Positions 4,656 through 10,365 of a stretch of DNA of 10,365 nucleotides are shown in pieces (the stretch's first letter is position 1; each line of letters opens with the position of its first letter). The translations under genes were made by a program, and so were the position numbers. The stretch comes from Gp13-AA77 sp036521995 (GTDB lineage: Bacteria; Acidobacteriota; Terriglobia; UBA7540): positions 1 through 10,365 of the forward strand of contig DATDGR010000082.1 in assembly GCA_036521995.1 (NCBI GenBank), read 5' to 3'. The notes under the pieces are model-generated. The model saw only the letters and a list, made by a program, of their open reading frames with translations. It ran no database searches and had not been told where the DNA came from.

Positions 4656-6884
4656 ATGGCGCAGCCGTTGATCGGTGTTTCGGTACCACGCAAGGAAGGT
4701 TGGGATAAGGTTACCGGTAAAGCGCGCTACGTCGACGATCTGCATTTTGACGGCATGATCCACGGGGCCACCGTCCGCAGCTCCGCGCCGCGTGGACGCA
4801 TCAAAGCCGTCCGCTTCGACCCGCGAATTTCTTGGGACGAGTTCACCATCGTCCAAGCCTCGGACATACCGGGCGCCAATCACGTCGCGCTGATTATTGA
4901 TGACCAGCCCTGCCTGGCGGACTCGGTGGTCAATCATCCTGAGGAGCCGGTGTTGCTGCTGGCGCATCCGGACCGCTATCTGCTCGAGGAAGCGAGGCGT
5001 GCTATCACCATTGAGATCGAGCCCCTGCCCGCCGTCTTCAGCATCGAGGAGTCGCTGCGCGCGGACACGATTGTCTGGGGAGGGGACAATGTCTTCAAGC
5101 GATTCCGGGTTGAGAAGGGCAATGTCGACACCGTATGGGATCGGGCTGATCTGATCGTTGAGGGCGAGTACTTCACCGGCGCGCAGGAGCAACTCTACAT
5201 TGAGCCTAACGGCATGATCGCGGTGGCGAGCCTTGAGGACGGCGTGACCGTTTGGGGCTCGATGCAGTGCCCTTACTACGTCCACAAAGCCCTAAAAGGA
5301 GTTTTTGGTCTGCCGGATGAAAAAGTGCGCGTGATTCAGGCTGAGACGGGCGGCGGCTTCGGCGGCAAAGAAGATTACCCCTCGATGATCGCAGCGCACG
5401 CCGCTCTGCTGGCCTGGAAATCAGGCCGGCCGGTCAAGATCATCTATGACCGCGCCGAAGACATGGTGGCGACCACCAAACGCCATCCTTCGCGCACGCG
5501 CCACCGCACCGCCGTCAGCCGCGACGGCAAGCTCCTGGCCCTTGAGATCGACTTCGTCATCGACGGTGGCGCCTACGCCACGCTCTCCTCCGTGGTTCTC
5601 TCGCGCGGGACCATTCACGCGGCCGGACCCTACGAGTGCGCGAACGTTCGCATCACCAGCCGCGCCGTGGCCACCAACACGCCGCCGCACGGCGCGTTTC
5701 GCGGCTTCGGCGCCCCGCAGAGCATCTTTGCCCTGGAGAGGCATCTGGATAAGGTGGCTGCTGCGGTCGGCCTTGCGCCGGAAGAACTCCGCCGGCGCAA
5801 CTTCATTCGCAGGGGACAGACTACAGCCACCGGCCAGGTGATTCGCGAGAACGTCGACATGGCGGCACTGCTTGACCGGGCCCTGCGGGAGTCGGATTAT
5901 CACACCAAGAAGGAGCGATTTGCGCGCGAAAACCCAGGCCGGCGCGTCAAACGCGGTTTAGGCCTGGCGTCCTTCTTTCACGGCGCCGGATTCACTGGTT
6001 CCGGCGAGCGGTACCTGGCTTCGGTGGTCGGGGTGGAAGCGACGGCTAAGGGAAGGGTGAGGATTCTCACGTCCAGCACCGAAATTGGGCAAGGCACGAA
6101 CACCATCCTGACCCAGATCGCGGCCGAGACCCTCGGCGTTCCTTACGAGTGGGTTGAGATCGCGCAGCCCGATACGAGTCGTGTCCCGAATAGCGGTCCG
6201 ACGGTGGCTTCGCGCACCTGCATGGTGGTGGGCAAGCTGGTAGAATCCGCAGCTTTCGGTCTCAAACAGGTGCTGGCTGGTGCGGGCTTGCTCCCCAGCG
6301 TTTACTCCGCTGATCAGTTCGTTCAAGCCTGCGGGGCCTACGTCGGGCAGCACGGACGGTTGTGCGCCTCTAGCCAATATCAAGCGCCGCCCGGAGTTTA
6401 CTGGGACGACGAAAGGTACCAGGGGGACGCCTACGGCACCTTTGCCTGGGCGGCCTACGTGGCAGAAGTGAGCGTTAACACACTCACCTGCGAGGTGCGG
6501 GTAGAAAGCTTCGTCGCCGTGCAGGAAGTGGGCCGCGTGATTCATCCTGTGCTGGCCACCGGGCAGATCGAGGGCGGAGTCGCGCAGGCCATCGGCTACG
6601 CCCTGTATGAAAACGTGGTTTGGAACGAGGGCCGCATGGCCAACGCCCAGATGACCAACTATATTATTCCCACCGCGGCCGACACGCCGCCGATCCGTGT
6701 GATCTTCGAGGAGCGCCCGTACGCTTACGGCCCCATGGGCGCGAAGGGAATCGGAGAGCTACCGATGGATGGGCCGGCCCCGGCCATTGTCAATGCGATC
6801 GAGGACGCTACCGGGATCAGCCTCGATTCGCTTCCCGCCACGCCCGAATCATTGCTGGCAGCCCTGGTAGAAGTTCATGCCTAA
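4656..6884 (+). CDS. Xanthine dehydrogenase, molybdenum-binding subunit
   Basis: Catalytic subunit (742 aa) of a three-subunit cytoplasmic xanthine dehydrogenase that hydroxylates hypoxanthine to xanthine and then to urate. The N-terminal ~110 residues form the aldehyde oxidase a/b hammerhead (TGKARYVDDL); the rest is the molybdopterin-binding domain. Key residues: GGGFGGKE with E239, matching bovine Glu802; R317 in SRGTIH, matching bovine Arg880 when counted back from FRGFG; R349 in FRGFG; GQGTN near residues 475-480 in the cofactor region; and E701 in GIGELP, the catalytic base (Glu1261). Keeping both Glu802 and Arg880 equivalents favours a purine substrate over aldehydes. Length is close to other separate Mo subunits such as Bacillus PucD. 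It starts 45 bases after the preceding gene and overlaps the 2Fe-2S subunit gene by 8 bases, implying coupled translation. The order Mo, 2Fe-2S, FAD is one of several known. No maturation factor (XdhC) gene is in the window. Confidence 0.93.
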   Translation: MAQPLIGVSVPRKEGWDKVTGKARYVDDLHFDGMIHGATVRSSAPRGRIKAVRFDPRISWDEFTIVQASDIPGANHVALIIDDQPCLADSVVNHPEEPVLLLAHPDRYLLEEARRAITIEIEPLPAVFSIEESLRADTIVWGGDNVFKRFRVEKGNVDTVWDRADLIVEGEYFTGAQEQLYIEPNGMIAVASLEDGVTVWGSMQCPYYVHKALKGVFGLPDEKVRVIQAETGGGFGGKEDYPSMIAAHAALLAWKSGRPVKIIYDRAEDMVATTKRHPSRTRHRTAVSRDGKLLALEIDFVIDGGAYATLSSVVLSRGTIHAAGPYECANVRITSRAVATNTPPHGAFRGFGAPQSIFALERHLDKVAAAVGLAPEELRRRNFIRRGQTTATGQVIRENVDMAALLDRALRESDYHTKKERFARENPGRRVKRGLGLASFFHGAGFTGSGERYLASVVGVEATAKGRVRILTSSTEIGQGTNTILTQIAAETLGVPYEWVEIAQPDTSRVPNSGPTVASRTCMVVGKLVESAAFGLKQVLAGAGLLPSVYSADQFVQACGAYVGQHGRLCASSQYQAPPGVYWDDERYQGDAYGTFAWAAYVAEVSVNTLTCEVRVESFVAVQEVGRVIHPVLATGQIEGGVAQAIGYALYENVVWNEGRMANAQMTNYIIPTAADTPPIRVIFEERPYAYGPMGAKGIGELPMDGPAPAIVNAIEDATGISLDSLPATPESLLAALVEVHA

Positions 6885-7365
6885 GGTTCCCATCACGCTC
6901 ACCTTGAACGGCGAGCGCCGGACCCTTTCGGTGTGGCCGATGGCGCGCTTGCTGGACGTGATCCGCCAGGACCTCGGTCTGACGGGAACCAAGGAGGGCT
7001 GCAGCGAGGGCGAATGCGGAGCCTGCGCGATCCTGCTGAACGGCCAGCTCACGAACAGTTGTCTGATGCCCGCCCTCGAGGGCGACGGCGCCCGGATCAC
7101 CACCATCGAGGGCGTCGCAGCCGATGGGAGATTCGGTCACGTGTGCCAAGCCTTCCTGGAGTGTGGCGGAGCCCAATGTGGGATCTGCACCCCAGGAATG
7201 ATCATGGCTACCGTCAGCCTTCTGGCGGAGAATGGTCATCCGTCGGAGGCGGAGATCCGCACCGCGCTTGCCGGCAACCTATGCCGCTGCACCGGATACA
7301 TGCGAATCTTCGAAGCCGTGGCCAGCGCCGGCCGTGGGACTTTGGCGGGAGAGCGAGGCCGGTGA
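6877..7365 (+). CDS. Xanthine dehydrogenase, 2Fe-2S subunit
   Basis: Electron-transfer subunit, 162 aa, carrying two 2Fe-2S clusters between the molybdenum site and FAD. The N-terminal ferredoxin-like domain has C42, C47, C50 and C62 (GCSEGECGAC then NSC). The C-terminal four-helix domain has C101 and C104 (QCGICTPG) and C136 and C138 (CRCTGY). All eight cysteine ligands are present in the usual spacing. Size is normal for a separate small subunit. Its ATG lies 8 bases inside the end of the Mo-subunit gene, and its TGA overlaps the GTG start of the FAD-subunit gene, so all three are probably made in step. There are close relatives among aldehyde, nicotinate and CO dehydrogenase small subunits; the assignment to xanthine rests on its partner subunit and on the allantoinase gene. 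Confidence 0.93.
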   Translation: MPKVPITLTLNGERRTLSVWPMARLLDVIRQDLGLTGTKEGCSEGECGACAILLNGQLTNSCLMPALEGDGARITTIEGVAADGRFGHVCQAFLECGGAQCGICTPGMIMATVSLLAENGHPSEAEIRTALAGNLCRCTGYMRIFEAVASAGRGTLAGERGR

Positions 7366-8186
7366 GAGCCTACATTCCTGGCTATGAGTTGTATGCCCCT
7401 CCGACACTTGCCGAGACATTGGAGCGCTTGGCGGATGAACCCGGCCGGTGGCGTCCCTTCGCTGGCGGAACGGACCTGATGGTGCTGCTCGAGTCCGGCA
7501 AGCTCGAGCACCGGCGCTTCCTGGGCATCTGGCGCCTCGACGAGCTAAGGCGCATCGAGTTCGCCCCCCAATCCGTCACCTTAGGATGCCTCACCACCTA
7601 TACGGACGTGCTGCGCCATGAAGCGCTGCGCCGCGAGTTCCCAATCCTGGCCGCTGCCGCGTCCGAAACCGGAGGCATCGCTACCCAGAACCGGGGAACG
7701 CTGGGCGGAAACATTGTCAACGCTTCGCCTGCGGCGGATACGCCTCCGGCGCTTCTGGTCTACGACTCGGAGGTCGAGCTGATATCGGTGCGCGGCTCGC
7801 GCTGGCTGCCCTACCGCGAATTTCACACTGGCTACAAGACGATGCGCCTCGAAGCCGACGAATTGCTGGCTCGCGTTCGTCTGCCACGTCACGCGGCGAG
7901 CTTCAGGCAGTACTATCGCAAGGTCGGGCCGCGCAAAGCCCTGGCGATTTCCAAGGTTTGCTTCGCGGGCCTGACGGACGAGTCCAGCGGTGAGGTGCGG
8001 ATTGCCTTCGGCAGCGTCGCGCCCGTGCCCTTGAGGTGCTGGCAAACCGAGGCCGCTATTCGGGAGGGCCGCGACGCGGCCGCCGCGCTCGCCTTGGAGA
8101 TCGCGCCCATCGACGACCTTCGCTCCACCGCAGCCTACCGCTTGCGCGTAGCGCAGAATCTGCTTGAAGAGTTCCTCCATGTCTGA
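7362..8186 (+). CDS. Xanthine dehydrogenase, FAD-binding subunit
   Basis: FAD subunit, 274 aa, passing electrons from the iron-sulfur clusters to NAD+ or another acceptor. It has the PCMH-type FAD fold: AGGTDL at residues 34-39 and TLGGNI at 113-118, followed by ASPAADTPPALL, the two FAD-binding signatures; a CO dehydrogenase flavoprotein C-terminal domain follows (KVGPRKALAISKV, then FGSVAPVP). GTG 7362 is chosen: it overlaps the TGA of the previous gene by 4 bases, has GAGG about 5 bases upstream, and gives the expected N-terminus RAYIPGYELYAPPTL. The frame stays open upstream to 6933, but that part is out-of-frame reading of the 2Fe-2S gene. Its end overlaps the allantoinase start by 8 bases. 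A little shorter than many family members (about 280-300 aa) but complete. Confidence 0.9.
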   Translation: MRAYIPGYELYAPPTLAETLERLADEPGRWRPFAGGTDLMVLLESGKLEHRRFLGIWRLDELRRIEFAPQSVTLGCLTTYTDVLRHEALRREFPILAAAASETGGIATQNRGTLGGNIVNASPAADTPPALLVYDSEVELISVRGSRWLPYREFHTGYKTMRLEADELLARVRLPRHAASFRQYYRKVGPRKALAISKVCFAGLTDESSGEVRIAFGSVAPVPLRCWQTEAAIREGRDAAAALALEIAPIDDLRSTAAYRLRVAQNLLEEFLHV

Positions 8187-9522
8187 CCAGGACCGCCGCC
8201 ACGGCCGTGATCGAATCATTCGCAGCCGGCGCGTGGTGCTGCCGGAGGGCGTGTGCCCGGCATCAATCGAGATCCGCGATGGTCTCGTTGCCGCTATCGG
8301 GCCTTACGAGGCGCCGCAGGCCGAAGACTTCCGCGAACTGGTGATCATGCCGGGCCTCGTCGACACCCACGTTCACATCAACGAGCCCGGCCGGACCGAT
8401 TGGGAAGGCTTTGCCACGGCCACGCAAGCTGCTGCCGCCGGTGGCGTAACCACTCTCATCGAAATGCCGCTGAACAGTATTCCGGCCACCGTTTCGGTGC
8501 CGGCGCTCGAAGCCAAGCTTGCGGCGGCTAAAACCCAGTGTTGGGTGGACACCGGCTTTTGGGGCGGCGTGATTCCGGGCAATGCGGCCGAGATCCGGCC
8601 GCTTTGGGAGGAGGGCTGCTTTGGGTTCAAGTGCTTTCTGGCGCCTTCCGGTGTGGACGAGTTCCCGCCCGTCGCAGAGCCTGACCTGCGGCAGGCTATG
8701 CCGGAAATCGCCGCTTGCGGCGGCGTACTGCTGGCTCACGCCGAAGATCCGAGGCACCTCCGATCGTCGCAGCATGCGGGACAGCATTACGCGAACTACC
8801 TGGCTTCCCGTCCGCGCCTGGCAGAGGACGCTGCTATCGGGCTTTTGATCCGCCTTAGCCGCGAGACCGGCTGCCGCCTGCACATCGTCCACCTTTCCTC
8901 GTCTGACTCGCTCACCCAGATCGCCGCGGCGCGCGCTGACGGCGTCCCGGTCACGGTTGAAACCTGCCCGCACTACCTGTTCTTCGCGGCGGAGGAGATT
9001 CCGGATGGCGCCACGGAATTCAAGTGCGCTCCGCCCATCCGGGAGGCCCTCAATCGCGACGCGCTCTGGCAGGGGTTGACCAACAGTCGGATCGACTTCG
9101 TGGTTTCAGACCACTCGCCCTGCCCCCCCGCCATGAAACGGCGAGACACCGGCGATTTTTTCGCGGCCTGGGGCGGCATCGCCTCGCTTGAGCTTGGCCT
9201 TCCGGTGGTTTGGACCGAGGCGCGACGGCGCGGCTTTGGTGTCGAAGACATAGCGCGTTGGATGTGTGCCGGTCCGGCGAAACTGGCCGTTCTCGCGCAC
9301 CGCAAAGGCGCGATTGCTCCCGGACATGACGCGGGTTTCGTCGTCTGGGACCCGGAAGCCAGCTTTGTGGTGGAACCGAGCCGTCTTCGCCAGCGGCATA
9401 GATTGACACCGTACGCTGGCCGCCGGCTCTTCGGGGTGGTGCATCAGACGTTGCTGCGCGGTCTCACGGTAGACCCGGACGGCCCGGCCAGAGGGAGCAT
9501 CCTGAAACGGAGCGAGGTATAG
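8179..9522 (+). CDS. allB: Allantoinase
   Basis: Hydrolyses the hydantoin ring of allantoin to allantoate with a two-metal centre; 447 aa, near the 453 of E. coli AllB. Amidohydrolase ligands are all visible: D62-T-H64-V-H66 after PGLVDTHVH; K151 in GFKCFLAPSG, the lysine carboxylated in this family; H187 in LLAHAED; H238 in IVHLSSS; and D311 in VSDHSPC. INEPGRTDWEGF just after the first motif and GFKCFL are typical of allantoinase rather than dihydropyrimidinase or dihydroorotase. ATG 8179 overlaps the end of the FAD-subunit gene by 8 bases; a TTG at 8164 in frame is less likely. Last of the run of close genes, after which 428 bases lack a gene. It links the urate branch to allantoicase, but no uricase, hydroxyisourate hydrolase or OHCU decarboxylase gene is in the window, so those steps must be coded elsewhere or further right. 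Confidence 0.95.
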   Translation: MSDQDRRHGRDRIIRSRRVVLPEGVCPASIEIRDGLVAAIGPYEAPQAEDFRELVIMPGLVDTHVHINEPGRTDWEGFATATQAAAAGGVTTLIEMPLNSIPATVSVPALEAKLAAAKTQCWVDTGFWGGVIPGNAAEIRPLWEEGCFGFKCFLAPSGVDEFPPVAEPDLRQAMPEIAACGGVLLAHAEDPRHLRSSQHAGQHYANYLASRPRLAEDAAIGLLIRLSRETGCRLHIVHLSSSDSLTQIAAARADGVPVTVETCPHYLFFAAEEIPDGATEFKCAPPIREALNRDALWQGLTNSRIDFVVSDHSPCPPAMKRRDTGDFFAAWGGIASLELGLPVVWTEARRRGFGVEDIARWMCAGPAKLAVLAHRKGAIAPGHDAGFVVWDPEASFVVEPSRLRQRHRLTPYAGRRLFGVVHQTLLRGLTVDPDGPARGSILKRSEV

Positions 9523-9950
9523 TCCTCCGTTCCCGCAGGAGCATTAGAGATTTGCTTTTCTGGCTAGACTTGCGGGATTCTTGGTTTGGGGATTCCGCGA
9601 TGGCGGCGGTTGTCGACGCGGTCGACCCATTGCGGGGTTTCAATGTGCGATTGGGCCCTTTCGGCGAACCCTTTTGCCGGTAGCCGATCGCGCGGCCGGG
9701 AACCATGGGGGATCTTCAAAATCGATGGGTGTGGTAAATAGTTCACAGGTCGAGCGGCAGCGAAAAGGGGGGCTGGTGCCCCCTCCAGGGTTTCCCTCCC
9801 CGGGCAGGGAGCAACTTTGGAACAAAGCCACGATGTATTGTGGAATCAGCAGATACGTAAATTGGGCCTCCGGTCAATGAGCCCGCTCTCGGGGCAACTG
9901 CCCCGATCTTGGACAGGCGGTGACGGCGGCTCTGACCTAGCTGGCGAGAG
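9523..9950 (+). other. Intergenic region with several hairpins, no convincing gene
   Basis: Frames open here (for example 9581-9880) have no recognisable protein pattern or ribosome binding site. Visible structure: a 9-bp hairpin with two G-T pairs, GCGGGATTC (9572-9580) with GGATTCCGC (9590-9598); two GTCGAC sites 3 bases apart (9612-9617, 9621-9626); GGGGGC-TGGT-GCCCCC (9768-9783); CTTTG-GAA-CAAAG (9815-9827); and TCGGGGC-AACT-GCCCCGA (9889-9906). None has a T-tract. The hairpin at 9572 could end the operon transcript; the one at 9889 is 44 bases before the allantoicase start and could act in its leader. A worn mobile-element remnant is also possible; I recognise none. No clear promoter was found. 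Confidence 0.5.
9889..9906 (+). other. Strong hairpin in the leader region of allantoicase
   Basis: Perfect 7-bp stem TCGGGGC (9889-9895) with GCCCCGA (9900-9906) and a 4-base AACT loop, 44 bases before ATG 9951. A short ATCTT follows the top of the stem, too weak for a standard terminator. It could be an attenuator or an mRNA-stabilising structure; this is inference. Confidence 0.4.
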
Positions 9951-10365
9951 ATGAGAGCTGGTAACTTCACCGAGCTGCTTGACCTCGCCGGAGAGCGTAT
10001 CGGAGGGGCCGTCCTAGCTGCCAGCGATGACTTTTTCGCGGAAAAGGAGAACTTGGTCAAGGTCGCCGACCCTGTCTTCGTTCCCGGCCAGTACACCGAT
10101 CGGGGCAAGTGGATGGACGGCTGGGAGTCGCGGCGCAAACGGGAGCCCGGTTACGACTGGGCGATCGTCCGGCTCGGCATTCCCGGGGTCATCCGCGGAG
10201 GGGTGATTGACACGCGTTTCTTCACTGGTAACTACCCTGAGGAGGCTTCGCTCGAAGGCTGCGCGGACGGTGCGGACGCCAGCCCCGAGGAACTGACCGA
10301 TTGGATCGAGGTCATCACCCGGTCTCCTTTGTGCGGCGATGCCCTGAATCTCTTTGAGGTCCGGC
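9951..10365 (+). CDS. alc: Allantoicase, N-terminal part (cut by window edge)
   Basis: Hydrolyses allantoate to ureidoglycolate and urea. The 138 visible residues cover most of the first of the family's two similar jelly-roll-like domains. Marks: LLDLAGERIGGAVLAASDDFF at the N-terminus, FFAEKENLV, PGQYTDRGKWMDGWESRR, YDWAIVRLGIPGVIRGG and DTRFFTGNYPE, all strongly conserved in allantoicase. ATG 9951 is the only reasonable start: an in-frame TGA lies at 9933-9935 and GGCGAGAG sits directly before the ATG, closer than an ideal ribosome binding site. The gene follows allantoinase after 428 bases, so it may have its own promoter. Making ureidoglycolate and urea via allantoicase, not the ammonia-releasing allantoate amidohydrolase, suggests that urea handling and a ureidoglycolate lyase are coded elsewhere. 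The 3' end is outside the window. Confidence 0.95.
   Translation, partial: MRAGNFTELLDLAGERIGGAVLAASDDFFAEKENLVKVADPVFVPGQYTDRGKWMDGWESRRKREPGYDWAIVRLGIPGVIRGGVIDTRFFTGNYPEEASLEGCADGADASPEELTDWIEVITRSPLCGDALNLFEVR

Noticed and set aside
3975..5285. Long open frame on the minus strand
   Set aside because: It is antisense to the DUF6986 and xanthine dehydrogenase genes, has no recognisable motifs, and is expected in GC-rich DNA.
6933..7361. Long N-terminal extension of the FAD subunit
   Set aside because: This stretch is the 2Fe-2S gene read in another frame. The family N-terminus starts at GTG 7362 with a stop-start overlap.
9581..9880. Short open frames between allantoinase and allantoicase on both strands
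   Set aside because: No family pattern, no ribosome binding site, and composition typical of chance frames crossing hairpins.

Overview
The window is a GC-rich bacterial segment using the standard code; TAA, TAG and TGA all end genes. Its main content is a purine and nucleoside breakdown locus. The gene set, the small conserved protein and the DUF6986-type lyase would fit a soil bacterium such as an acidobacterium, but that assignment is inference from general resemblance.

Layout. (1) 2-607: the 3' part of an inosine-uridine-type nucleoside hydrolase, entering from the left edge and interrupted by one in-frame amber codon at 359-361, directly before the conserved Asp codon. (2) 608-1670: a gene for an SRA-HNH protein (likely a modified-cytosine-dependent nuclease, type IV-like) lying between two direct copies of a ~135-bp element. 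Each copy can form the same four-stem fold, and the few differences inside stems keep base pairing. (3) 1667-1760: a short region with inverted repeats at the 3' end of a minus-strand gene. (4) 1761-2078: a small conserved protein on the minus strand with a strong ribosome binding site. (5) 2079-2317: a divergent intergenic region. (6) 2318-9522: six tightly spaced plus-strand genes: ribokinase, DUF6986 lyase-like protein, the Mo-binding, 2Fe-2S and FAD subunits of xanthine dehydrogenase, and allantoinase. The last four overlap at their ends (8, 4 and 8 bases). (7) 9523-9950: 428 bases with no convincing gene but several hairpins. (8) 9951-10365: the 5' part of allantoicase, running off the right edge.

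How they work together: nucleoside hydrolase would split purine nucleosides into base and ribose; ribokinase would feed ribose into the pentose phosphate pathway; xanthine dehydrogenase would oxidise hypoxanthine and xanthine to urate; after uricase-type steps not seen here, allantoinase makes allantoate and allantoicase makes ureidoglycolate and urea. The DUF6986 protein may act on the C2 end product (glyoxylate) or a related acyl-CoA; this is speculation from fold family and context.

The part most likely to be new is the SRA-HNH gene with its paired structured repeats, beside a nucleoside hydrolase that looks recently broken.
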